The translations under genes and the position numbers were made by a program. The notes beneath the pieces are model-generated. The model had not been told where the DNA came from. It ran no database searches and worked only from the letters and a program-made list of their open reading frames with translations. From Sulfurimonas sp. (lineage in GTDB: Bacteria > Campylobacterota > Campylobacteria > Campylobacterales > Sulfurimonadaceae), in assembly GCA_002733945.2 (NCBI GenBank), contig NVXO02000002.1, positions 284,011-292,852 of the forward strand: a DNA stretch of 8,842 nt, given 5' to 3'. Positions 1 to 6,071 of the stretch are shown here, piece after piece; position 1 is the stretch's first letter; each line of letters begins with the position of its first letter.

Positions 1-1062
1 TCTAAGTTCTCGAGGGTCTACGAAGTCATACTCTATGGCATAACCATAACGCACAACCTTCGCGTTTTCCATACCTACAACAGACTGAATCATCTCCCGT
101 TGCACTTCTGGTGGAAGTGATGTTGAAAGACCATTTATGTAACACTCAGTATTGTCCATAGTTTGTGGTTCTATAAAGAGGTGGTGTCTATCTTTCTCTG
201 CAAATTTACTTACCTTATCTTCTATACTCGGGCAGTAACGAGGAGAATTTCCTTCTATCTGACCTGTAAAAAGTGGTGCTCTGTAAAAGTTTGAGGAAAT
301 TATCTCGTGTGTGAGAGGATTTGTGTATGCGATGTAACAAGGAAGTTGTTTTTTGCTTGCACGGAATTCCTCACGATTAGTACGAAAAGAAAAAGGTGAA
401 GGAAGTTCATCTCCACCCTGCTCTTCCATAACAGAAAAATCAATAGTAGAGCTATCTATACGAGCACATGTCCCGGTCTTTAAACGCGAGAGTTTTAGTC
501 CAGCATCGTTTGCGAGTGAGGCAGATAAACCCTCACTTCTCTCTTCGCCATAACGACCAGCTTTTTTCTGAATCTCTCCAACATGGATGATACCATTTAA
601 AAACGTACCGGACGTTATGATAACTTTTGTAGCCATGTAGTCATTTAAAAGGTCAGTTTTCACACCTTTGACAACAGAATCCTCTATGATAAGTGACTCA
701 ACTGTCTCTTGTGCAAGTGCAAGATTTTTTGTGTTTAGTATGACATTTCTAGCGATAACTCTATACTTATCCATATCTATCTGAGCACGGCTTCCACGAA
801 CAGCAGGCCCTTTTGTCTGGTTTAAAATACGAAACTGTATTCCTGCTTCATCAGTGATAAGTCCCATCTCTCCACCAAGTGCATCAAGCTCGCGCACCAA
901 ATGTCCTTTTGCAAGACCACCAACTGCTGGGTTACATGAAGTTGCCCCAACATTTTCAGCGAGCATAGAGATTAAAAGAGTGTTGTGTCCCATTCTAGCT
1001 GCTGCGAGAGAAGCTTCCACACCTGCATGACCACCACCGACTACTATTACATCATAATTCAT
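1..1062 (-). CDS. mnmG: MnmG (GidA), tRNA uridine-5-carboxymethylaminomethyl modification FAD enzyme, N-terminal part
   Basis: MnmG works with the GTPase MnmE to place a (carboxymethyl)aminomethyl group on C5 of the wobble uridine of certain tRNAs, using FAD, NADH and methylene-tetrahydrofolate in the cytoplasm. The 354 visible residues begin [14 protein letters not shown], a Rossmann FAD-binding GxGxxG motif at residues 9-14. They include the family block [12 protein letters not shown], whose Cys near residue 43 corresponds to one catalytic cysteine, then [10 protein letters not shown], and later YCPSIEDK with the second conserved Cys. The last visible part, [16 protein letters not shown], is also family-typical. 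The frame is open to the window edge, so the C-terminal MnmE- and tRNA-binding part (roughly 270 residues in the family) lies outside. The ATG start has an AGGAG about 10 nt upstream and matches the usual MnmG N-terminus. It is divergent from the Sel1-repeat gene. Identification is very secure. Confidence 0.97.
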   Translation of the reverse strand, partial: MNYDVIVVGGGHAGVEASLAAARMGHNTLLISMLAENVGATSCNPAVGGLAKGHLVRELDALGGEMGLITDEAGIQFRILNQTKGPAVRGSRAQIDMDKYRVIARNVILNTKNLALAQETVESLIIEDSVVKGVKTDLLNDYMATKVIITSGTFLNGIIHVGEIQKKAGRYGEERSEGLSASLANDAGLKLSRLKTGTCARIDSSTIDFSVMEEQGGDELPSPFSFRTNREEFRASKKQLPCYIAYTNPLTHEIISSNFYRAPLFTGQIEGNSPRYCPSIEDKVSKFAEKDRHHLFIEPQTMDNTECYINGLSTSLPPEVQREMIQSVVGMENAKVVRYGYAIEYDFVDPRELR

Positions 1063-1107
1063 TTATTCTTTTCTCCTGTCTTGCACTAACTAGTTTTGTT
1101 AAAGCGA

Positions 1108-1116
1108 ATTTTAGCA
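1108..1116 (-). promoter_or_regulatory. Probable extended -10 promoter of mnmG
   Basis: Read on the minus strand this is TGCTAAAAT, a TGn-extended -10 box. It lies about 46 bp upstream of the mnmG ATG, giving a leader of about 40 nt. No convincing -35 box is seen, which fits Campylobacterota promoters, where the -35 is often not conserved. This is a sequence-pattern call only. Confidence 0.4.
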
Positions 1117-1130
1117 TTTTTGAGTATCAT

Positions 1131-1160
1131 TTGCATAATATAAACTAAATTAGTTATACA
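1131..1160 (+). promoter_or_regulatory. Possible promoter of the Sel1-repeat gene
   Basis: TTGCAT (1131-1136) and a weak -10-like TATACA (1155-1160) are separated by 18 bp. Transcription would start near 1167, and the Shine-Dalgarno TAAGGA (1171-1176) follows closely. The -10 matches only partly, so this is weak. Confidence 0.25.
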
Positions 1161-1184
1161 TTTTAAGATGTAAGGATAAACGCA

Positions 1185-1871
1185 GTGATAAATAAAGCAA
1201 ACGCAGCTTACAATGCAAAAGACTATAAAACAGCATATGAACTCTACTCACAACTAGCTAAAGAGGGTGATGCAACAGCACAAACTTCACTAGCATTTAT
1301 GTACCAAAATGCACAAGGCTGTGAAAAAAATGAAAAAGCAGCCTTAGAGCTTTACACTCTTGCAGCAGAAGCGAAACAGCCTTATGCACTTTTTAACTTA
1401 GCGATACTCTATGAAAATGGTATTGGAGGAGTTGCTCATGACCAGTTTAAAGCATATGAACTTCACCTTGCAGCTGCTGAGAGAGAAGTACCACCAGCAC
1501 AGTATGAAGTAGCACTTATGTTAGAACGCGGTCTTGGCTGTGTTCAGAACTATAGCGAGGCTGCATTTTGGTATGAAGAAGCGGCTAAACGCGGACATAT
1601 TCAAGCCTATAATAACCTTGGTGTTTTGTATAAAGAAGGTCACGGTGTAGCACAAGACGATGCAAAAAGTTTTATCTGTTTTAAAAAAGCTTCAGAGGGT
1701 GGACTTGCTCAGGGTCATTATAATCTTGGACTTATGTATGACCAAGGTATAGGCTGTGAAGCTGATAATGACATGGCACTAGACCTTTGTCGTAAAGCAG
1801 CTTATGCAGGACATGAAAAAGCGAAACTAATCATTGAAGGCCTCCAAAGTGATGGCAAGATAGTTTTTTAA
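1185..1871 (+). CDS. Sel1-like repeat (tetratricopeptide-type) protein
   Basis: This 228-residue protein is built almost wholly of Sel1-like repeats. After an N-terminal TPR-like helix pair (residues 1-30), about five 35-38-residue units follow (near 31, 67, 105, 140 and 176). Each has the pattern A..LA.MY..G.G...D...A...Y..AA, for example LGVLYKEGHGVAQDDAKSF and LGLMYDQGIGCEADNDMAL. Sel1-repeat proteins are solenoid scaffolds for protein-protein contacts. In Helicobacter and Campylobacter the family is expanded and includes cysteine-rich secreted Hcp proteins. Here there is no signal peptide and only a few cysteines, so a cytoplasmic adaptor role is more likely, but the partner is unknown. 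The start is GTG, chosen because TAAGGA lies 8 nt upstream and the solenoid begins directly after it. It is divergent from mnmG and is the last gene before the cassette array, which runs towards it on the opposite strand. Confidence 0.85.
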   Translation: MINKANAAYNAKDYKTAYELYSQLAKEGDATAQTSLAFMYQNAQGCEKNEKAALELYTLAAEAKQPYALFNLAILYENGIGGVAHDQFKAYELHLAAAEREVPPAQYEVALMLERGLGCVQNYSEAAFWYEEAAKRGHIQAYNNLGVLYKEGHGVAQDDAKSFICFKKASEGGLAQGHYNLGLMYDQGIGCEADNDMALDLCRKAAYAGHEKAKLIIEGLQSDGKIVF

Positions 1872-1899
1872 TAGAAGAAATTATAACTATTAAAATTTT
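1866..1899 (+). terminator. AT-rich hairpin at the end of the Sel1-repeat gene, possible terminator
   Basis: TTTTAATAG (1866-1874) is perfectly complementary to CTATTAAAA (1887-1895) across a 12-nt loop, and TTTT follows at 1896-1899. The stem overlaps the stop codon. It has only two G-C-type pairs at most, so it would be a weak intrinsic terminator. It could also act on the minus strand, where it would catch transcripts leaving the cassette array. Confidence 0.4.
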
Positions 1900-1936
1900 G
1901 TTATGCTCAATCGCTATCAAGATCCAATCTGTCAGG

Positions 1937-2004
1937 GGATAACGGTTGTCGTGAGCGATAATTTTCCCGCTAGGGTAAATTATCGCTCCTCGTATTTGTT
2001 ATAC
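1937..2004 (-). repeat. attC site 1 (68 bp), end of the DUF4160/DUF2442 cassette
   Basis: On the minus strand it runs from R'' GTATAAC (2004-1998) to R' GTTATCC (1943-1937). Inside is a perfect 12-bp inverted repeat GAGCGATAATTT/AAATTATCGCTC, then an A-A mismatch, CCC/GGG and a TAGC loop. R'' contains the TAA stop of the DUF2442 gene. The trailing TTATCC differs from R' of the other sites because it belongs to whatever DNA follows the array. The symmetric cores, fixed spacing and long single-stranded hairpin potential are what an integron integrase folds and cuts. Confidence 0.85.
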
Positions 2005-2235
2005 TTTCTGTCCAATCTCAAATAAAAATTCAGGAGCGAAATCTGCACCATTTTTCCATTCTACAGTATTGTGAGATATGAAAAAATCTTGAAAAAACTG
2101 CTTATTTTTAAGAGGTTCAAAAACTTCTCCAAACAATTCATCTTTTAAATCTACAATTCTGATTTCATCATTATTAAATTTTAATTTTAATTGATAATCA
2201 GTTATATAGTTTGCTTCATTTACATGTAAAAACAT
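1999..2235 (-). CDS. DUF2442 family protein, putative partner of DUF4160
   Basis: This 78-residue protein of normal family length carries the C-terminal DUF2442 signature, here VEWKNGADFAPEFLFE (compare W..GAD..PE.L.E). The N-terminal half alternates hydrophobic strands (YQLKLKFNNDEIRIVDL) in the usual small beta-rich fold. DUF2442 genes are very often next to DUF4160 genes, and the pair is regarded as a candidate type II toxin-antitoxin module; the biochemical role is not established. It begins 9 nt after the DUF4160 stop, with AAGGA 6 nt before the ATG, so the two are co-translated. Its TAA stop lies inside the R'' box of attC site 1, making it the last gene of the array. DUF2442 is also found fused to or beside DNA-binding and Zn-peptidase proteins, so an antitoxin or regulator role is only an inference. 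Confidence 0.8.
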   Translation of the reverse strand: MFLHVNEANYITDYQLKLKFNNDEIRIVDLKDELFGEVFEPLKNKQFFQDFFISHNTVEWKNGADFAPEFLFEIGQKV

Positions 2236-2244
2236 TTTGTATCC

Positions 2245-2502
2245 TTATGATAATGGTGTTATTTTTAGTAAAGTTTTTCTATCTTGAGCCAAGTCCCAAT
2301 CTTCCATTAACTCATCTTTATGCAAGTCTAACCATTCAAAAACCATTTTTAAAGCTCTCTTTGACATCTTTCCATTTACTAAACCTGTCTTAATATCTAC
2401 AGATATTTCATAATCTTGATAAGTCGCATGAAAGTGTGGTGGATTATGCTCCCTAAAATTCATTGTTATTGCTATTCCATAAAATCTACTTATTTCAGGC
2501 AT
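2245..2502 (-). CDS. DUF4160 family protein, putative toxin-antitoxin component
   Basis: This 85-residue protein opens MPEISRFYGIAITMNFREHN and has the family hallmark HNPPHFHATY, followed by strands (YEISVDIKTGLVNG) and the helix KRALKMVFEWLDLHKDELMED. This is the full DUF4160 layout at normal length. DUF4160 is usually paired with DUF2442, as here. The pair behaves genomically like a toxin-antitoxin locus (small, paired, mobile), but neither partner has a clearly established activity. The histidine cluster could be catalytic or metal-binding, which is speculation. The start is supported by AGGAG 5 nt before the ATG. That Shine-Dalgarno lies in AAATACGAGGAG, a 12-mer also found at the start of attC site 1. 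Confidence 0.82.
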   Translation of the reverse strand: MPEISRFYGIAITMNFREHNPPHFHATYQDYEISVDIKTGLVNGKMSKRALKMVFEWLDLHKDELMEDWDLAQDRKTLLKITPLS

Positions 2503-2517
2503 TTTTACTCCTCGTAT

Positions 2518-2709
2518 TTAAATCTTTTTATTAATTATATCAAAAATTAACTGATCTGTATTATTGTTAATATCGCCACCACTTAGAATATGCTGAGCTG
2601 CCCAAACATAATTTTTAAAAGATGGGTATTGACCATTTAATTTTTCTACAATTTCTATTGCTATCTTAGCCATATATTCTTTTTCTTCTTTAATGTATCT
2701 TTTGCTCAT
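2518..2709 (-). CDS. Small hypothetical protein, first gene of the DUF4160/DUF2442 cassette
   Basis: This 63-residue protein is not recognised. It starts MSKRYIKEEKEYMAKIAIEI, is predominantly helical and charged at the N-terminus, has an aromatic middle (YPSFKNYVWAAQHIL) and ends with a hydrophobic helix and KKI. No membrane segment or metal motif is seen. The ATG at 2709 was chosen over a longer open frame reaching 2766. It has AAGGA 5 nt upstream within GTTATACTAAGGA, the first bases of the cassette, whereas the longer version would be translated from inside the attC site of the previous cassette. It ends 15 nt before the DUF4160 start, so the three genes probably form one transcript. A third component or regulator of the DUF4160/DUF2442 module is possible but unproven. 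Confidence 0.65.
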   Translation of the reverse strand: MSKRYIKEEKEYMAKIAIEIVEKLNGQYPSFKNYVWAAQHILSGGDINNNTDQLIFDIINKKI

Positions 2710-2720
2710 AATATTCCTTA

Positions 2721-2856
2721 GTATAACGGTCGAGTACAAAAATATATTACCAGTTTCTGTAGTCATTTAAGTTCTACAATGGTAGCTAAATATCTCAAGT
2801 TTTTAAAGTTTTTTTTGGCGAGGGTAATATATTTTTCTTGCTACGATTTGTTATAT
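2721..2856 (-). repeat. attC site 2 (136 bp, VCR-sized), end of the three-gene cassette
   Basis: On the minus strand it runs from R'' ATATAAC (2856-2850) to R' GTTATAC (2727-2721). A perfect 14-bp inverted repeat AAAAATATATTACC/GGTAATATATTTTT (arms 2823-2836 and 2738-2751) encloses a 71-nt variable region. Flanking bases AAATCGTAG and CTCGACC match the other sites. R'' contains the TAA stop of the 37-residue ORF. At 136 bp it is in the size range of the longest known attC sites. Confidence 0.83.
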
Positions 2857-2964
2857 CTCTTTGTCAGTTGTCCTTGTGTATGCATCCCCACCGAGGACGG
2901 ATGGGGACGAAATTATCCGAGTGTATCTTTTTAGAGCGTCAAAGGTTGAGGAATTCATTTGCAT
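2851..2964 (-). CDS. 37-residue ORF with strong ribosome site; DUF433-like fragment at the end of cassette 3
   Basis: On the minus strand GGAGGAGACA-ATG starts right after the TAA of the 176-residue gene. The resulting 37-residue frame closes at TAA inside the R'' box of attC site 2. The middle reads RYTRIISSPSVLGGDAYTR, resembling the start of DUF433 proteins (R-I-x-x-x-P-x-V-x-G-G then x-T). DUF433 proteins are small HTH antitoxins, often paired with PIN-like DUF5615 toxins, and normally about 75 residues or longer. If the match is real, the cassette captured only the first half. By hand count it is about 43% G+C, clearly above the very AT-rich neighbours. Ribosome site, spacing and end at the attC are seen directly; the family link is inference. 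It may be a functional microprotein, a truncated antitoxin or a relic. Confidence 0.55.
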   Translation of the reverse strand: MQMNSSTFDALKRYTRIISSPSVLGGDAYTRTTDKEI

Positions 2965-2974
2965 TGTCTCCTCC

Positions 2975-3505
2975 TTAACATTTATCTAAAAAGTCCTGAA
3001 ATAATGATTCTTTTTTTCTAACTTTATTTTCTATTATACGTTTCGCTTCATAGCTTTTAGATGCTCTTGATTTTTCGTTAATAATTGCTAATATAGTAAA
3101 TTCAAAATCGAACATATCTAAGTTAGTTGGTATTGTAAAATCTATTGAACTCAGATTAAGAATATTTAAAAAAGTCAATCTTAAAATTGGTATACCTCCA
3201 TATAGCACACCCCATTTCTCTTCTGTAATATTATTACAGCAATTTAAAAAGTTGTCTATTTTACATATTTCACTAATAAAATATTCATGTTTTGACAAAT
3301 TCTCTTTTTCACTTTTATCTTTATTAAAAAAATAATCGTAACTGTATATTTTTTTATTTTTATCAAGTTTCATTATAGAAATATTTTTATTCTCATTATA
3401 AATATAAACTTCTTTTTCATATTTTTCAGACCTCTCAAAATCTAATGCAATATCACAATCTCTTAGTATAGAATAAATTTCTTTTTTTATATCAATTATT
3501 TTCAT
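2975..3505 (-). CDS. Hypothetical protein (176 residues), middle gene of cassette 3
   Basis: The family is not recognised. The protein is AT-rich in codons, lysine- and isoleucine-rich, and soluble in appearance. It opens MKIIDIKKEIYSILRDCDIA, has beta-type stretches around 30-60 (KEVYIYNENKNISIMKL, KKIYSYDYFF), a Cys pair NCCNN near 90, a hydrophobic core GGIPILRLTFLNIL, an acidic-aromatic MFDFEFTILAI, and a basic C-terminal helix (YEAKRIIENKVRKKESLF). No signal peptide or transmembrane helix is evident. The ATG has GGAGAG 5 nt upstream. It lies 34 nt downstream of the SWIM/zinc-ribbon gene and is followed within 10 nt by the 37-residue ORF, so these three are one transcription unit inside one cassette and probably act together or were captured together. 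No function is proposed. Confidence 0.75.
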   Translation of the reverse strand: MKIIDIKKEIYSILRDCDIALDFERSEKYEKEVYIYNENKNISIMKLDKNKKIYSYDYFFNKDKSEKENLSKHEYFISEICKIDNFLNCCNNITEEKWGVLYGGIPILRLTFLNILNLSSIDFTIPTNLDMFDFEFTILAIINEKSRASKSYEAKRIIENKVRKKESLFQDFLDKC

Positions 3506-3539
3506 TATTTCTCTCCAATATTCTGTTATACACTTAAAT

Positions 3540-5249
3540 TTATTTTAAAAAAGAAAAAAACTTTTTGAATACATTAGTTTCTTCTTCACTCTTGGATAAT
3601 TTTACTGGTTCTGTTTCTTCTTTTGCAACTGCTTGAACTTCCACTATTTTATTTGAATCAGTAGATTTGTTTTTTTTAACTTCATTTTTCTCATAATCTT
3701 GAATTAACTTTTCCAATTCATCAAGATTCATCTGAAACATGCTATTACATTCATTACAATAAAATCGTTGAATCATATATCCTGCTGCACGTTTTCTTTT
3801 ATCCTTTTTGTGTATATTTGTTTCTTCCCCACAACTAGGACAACTTACATGGTGTAACCATTTTTCTCTCTCAAGTTGTTTTTTATTTGGTGCAACTATT
3901 TTATGAGATACATCTTTCTTCATTCGTTCAATTTCAAGACTAACTAATTGGCAAAGTTTATTAAACTCATCTTTTTTATAAAGAATATTAGTCATTTTAA
4001 TATCGGTATTCTTTAAATTTACAAGTTGCTTTTTCTGATAGTCAAACATAGTGACTAAATACCACTCAGGAACTGTTTCATGCATATACTTAGACATTTT
4101 TATTAAGTTTATTCCATAGTCTAATCCATTACCCTTTATAATCCAGTTATTTTGGTTTAATAAAGGTTCTTTTATTAAAAAGTTTAAATTTTTTAATGCT
4201 TTGTAAAATGTATTAGTAGAAATATATACTGATTCTTTTTTCGCCGATTTTAATAAATTTTGTAAAGTGTCATATTTGCGGTGTATTGATTTTTGCATAT
4301 ATTCATTTTCTTCTCTTGATACAGCAGATGGATGAACATATAAGTTTCCTTTGTAGTCACTTGATAGAATACAACCAATATCTTGAGCAATTTTTCTTTG
4401 TTTTTCTAGCTCTTCTTTCCATTTGTTTTCGTTTTGATGTTGTTCAAGCCTCTCTTTTAACTCTCTTTGTTCTTTTATTTGTTTGATTTTCTGATAGTTT
4501 CTTTTAAGCTTAAACTTTTTACCACTATCCATACCTATGATAATTTCATTGTTTTTTACAGTGAGTGCTTGATATATGCAAAATTCATCATTTAAATCGG
4601 TTGAAGCAGCTTTATGTAGATGTACAAAAACTTCATCTTCCGGATATTCTTGTAATAATTCTTGTTCTAATAAATCTTTTTGTTCTGGAGTTAATTTTGA
4701 TTCCAATACATCATAAATTATTCCATCTGAGCTTGGGATATATTGACTATTTTGTATGGATATATAAAAATCTTTTTTATTAGGCAAAACCTCTTTTATA
4801 AAATTTACAATTTGAGAATGTTCTTCTACTTCTAATCGAAGTGGTATCTTTTCAGATTCATTGATAAGATATTTTTCTATTATCTCATAATTTTTTGGTT
4901 TTATATCATTTGCCCAATATATAGTGCTTGAAAAATAATCTTTTTTTACAGCATACCTAATTGTATCCTCATCAAAAATATCTATCCAATCAATATTACC
5001 TAATAATGTGAGATTTCCTAATTCAATAATTTTATCAAAATCTCTTTTAAATCCCCATTCCTTTTTTTGATAAAATTCTATCGACTCTTTAAATTTACCT
5101 ATTGTACAAGGTAAGTTGTCAATAGCTAATTTGTTAATAATATGTTTACACAATCTTCGAGGATCATTTTTTAAGTATTGTTTCCTTGTTTCTTCCCAAT
5201 CTGGACAGGAGCAAGTTAATTTCTCTATGTTTGTATTATATTCATGCAC
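3540..5249 (-). CDS. SWIM zinc-finger / zinc-ribbon protein of unknown function, first gene of cassette 3
   Basis: This is a 569-residue protein. Near the N-terminus LTCSCPDWEE...RRLCKHII gives C13, C15, C34 and H36, the CxC...CxH pattern of a SWIM zinc finger, a DNA- or protein-binding element. A strongly charged, probably coiled-coil segment lies at about 250-290. A C-terminal zinc ribbon follows (CPSC at 470-473, CNEC at 498-501). The last 50 residues are low-complexity and acidic-lysine-rich, ending FKKFFSFLK. The central 400 residues match nothing I recognise, and no helicase or nuclease motif is visible. The start is GTG with AAGGA 8 nt upstream, within the first bases of the cassette; an overlapping ATG is out of frame. 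With the SWIM finger at residue 13 the protein lacks any domain before it, which is unusual. Two zinc modules plus a mobile defence-like setting suggest nucleic-acid binding (inference). Confidence 0.75.
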   Translation of the reverse strand: MHEYNTNIEKLTCSCPDWEETRKQYLKNDPRRLCKHIINKLAIDNLPCTIGKFKESIEFYQKKEWGFKRDFDKIIELGNLTLLGNIDWIDIFDEDTIRYAVKKDYFSSTIYWANDIKPKNYEIIEKYLINESEKIPLRLEVEEHSQIVNFIKEVLPNKKDFYISIQNSQYIPSSDGIIYDVLESKLTPEQKDLLEQELLQEYPEDEVFVHLHKAASTDLNDEFCIYQALTVKNNEIIIGMDSGKKFKLKRNYQKIKQIKEQRELKERLEQHQNENKWKEELEKQRKIAQDIGCILSSDYKGNLYVHPSAVSREENEYMQKSIHRKYDTLQNLLKSAKKESVYISTNTFYKALKNLNFLIKEPLLNQNNWIIKGNGLDYGINLIKMSKYMHETVPEWYLVTMFDYQKKQLVNLKNTDIKMTNILYKKDEFNKLCQLVSLEIERMKKDVSHKIVAPNKKQLEREKWLHHVSCPSCGEETNIHKKDKRKRAAGYMIQRFYCNECNSMFQMNLDELEKLIQDYEKNEVKKNKSTDSNKIVEVQAVAKEETEPVKLSKSEEETNVFKKFFSFLK

Positions 5250-5263
5250 AAGTGTTTTCCTTA

Positions 5264-5397
5264 ATATAACGGCTAAATTGAAGGACGTGTCGATTTAACG
5301 TCTTGACAATTTAAGCTTTTAAGTATATCAATGCGACACTTAAAAGGTAAAATTATAGCCATGGTAGCCTCGTTCTTCTTCCAATGATTTGTTATAC
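5264..5397 (-). repeat. attC site 3 (134 bp), end of the HNH cassette
   Basis: On the minus strand it runs from R'' GTATAAC (5397-5391) to R' GTTATAT (5270-5264). Internal pairings include CTTTTAAGT (5316-5324) with ACTTAAAAG (5338-5346), the overlapping alternative GTGTCG (5287-5292) with CGACAC (5334-5339), and GGCTAAATT (5271-5279) with AATTATAGCC (5351-5360), which leaves one bulged base. The fold is less regular than in the other three sites. The HNH gene stops 24 bp before R'', unlike the other cassettes. Confidence 0.75.
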
Positions 5398-5421
5398 TTG
5401 TATTAAAGTAAGATTGTTTTA

Positions 5422-6051
5422 TTAAATAAAATATTCATTAAGATTTGCTTTTACTATTTCCCATTCATCTTGTGTCATATCTCTTTTTGTAAAATTTTCA
5501 AACCAAGTTAAAAATTGTAAGTTTGTTAATTCATTACTACCACCTCTTGATTTTGGTGTTATGTGGTCTAACGATGGTTTTTGTAATTTTCTTCTTCCAT
5601 GTTCTTCCCAAGTTTCATATATAGTATTAAATTGTAAATCTGAATAGAATTTCAAAATATATTCTTTATAAAACTCTGTTGTTATATTTGGCATATCTCT
5701 TGTTCTAGTAATTGATTTATTTAAAACTTTTAATTTTTCTAAATTATCAAATTGCTTTAACCATTCATATGAAACATCCCATCTTAAATGAGTTGCCATA
5801 TTTTTATATATTGAATCGATAGGCATTTTTTTACCAGTACACCAACTTTCTCTGCCCATTAGTGCTTTTGATATTTTTTGTTTATGGTTTGATGTCATAG
5901 GTTTTGCTTTGGCTTTTACGACTTCAATCCCATTTCTTCTTAAAACTCTTCCAACTAATTTATGATTTGTATTTAATAGTATAGCTACATCTCGTAATGA
6001 TGTTTCAAATGGAATATATGATTCAATAATTTTTTGTTCTAAAATATCCAT
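5422..6051 (-). CDS. HNH endonuclease with HTH and NUMOD3-like modules (homing-type), single-gene cassette
   Basis: This is a 209-residue protein. The N-terminal region SLRDVAILLNTNHKLVGRVL (about 18-37) looks like a helix-turn-helix. Residues 53-78 (TSNHKQKISKALMGRESW, then GKKM) match the NUMOD3 style of DNA-contact module found in phage and intron homing endonucleases. The C-terminal part PSLDHITPKSRGGSNELTNL then W.EN.TKRDMTQDEW is an HNH nuclease core, with D162-H163, N177 and N186/K189 as likely metal and catalytic positions. Such enzymes nick or cut DNA at specific sites and spread themselves or neighbouring DNA. The ATG is preceded by AAAGGAAG, 4 nt into the cassette after GTTATAC. 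Here it is the only gene of an integron cassette rather than in an intron or phage gene, so its role (defence nuclease or selfish element) is open. Confidence 0.8.
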   Translation of the reverse strand: MDILEQKIIESYIPFETSLRDVAILLNTNHKLVGRVLRRNGIEVVKAKAKPMTSNHKQKISKALMGRESWCTGKKMPIDSIYKNMATHLRWDVSYEWLKQFDNLEKLKVLNKSITRTRDMPNITTEFYKEYILKFYSDLQFNTIYETWEEHGRRKLQKPSLDHITPKSRGGSNELTNLQFLTWFENFTKRDMTQDEWEIVKANLNEYFI

Positions 6052-6071
6052 TTATTTTAAATCTTCCTTTA

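Noticed and set aside
353..553. Plus-strand open frame of 66 codons
   Set aside because: It lies antisense to mnmG and encodes a low-complexity Ser-rich peptide with no ribosome site.
2710..2766. N-terminal extension of the 63-residue gene to an ATG at 2766
   Set aside because: The added 19 codons run through the attC site 2 hairpin of the preceding cassette; the ATG at 2709 has its own AAGGA at 5 nt inside the correct cassette.
3525..3531. Isolated GTATAAC (minus strand) between the 569- and 176-residue genes, identical to an R'' box
   Set aside because: No complementary R' box, no AAAT-CG follower and no hairpin nearby, so a 7-mer match in AT-rich DNA is best taken as chance.
4286..4783. 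Plus-strand open frames with hydrophobic, Leu/Phe-rich peptides
   Set aside because: They are antisense to the lysine-rich SWIM/zinc-ribbon gene; AAA and AAT codons read as Phe and Ile on the other strand, which mimics membrane segments.
5273..5362. 29-codon frame on the minus strand inside attC site 3, with GAGG 5 nt before its ATG
   Set aside because: It lies wholly inside the recombination site, where pairing constraints explain the sequence; such attC-internal frames are usually not genes, and nothing in the peptide is recognisable.
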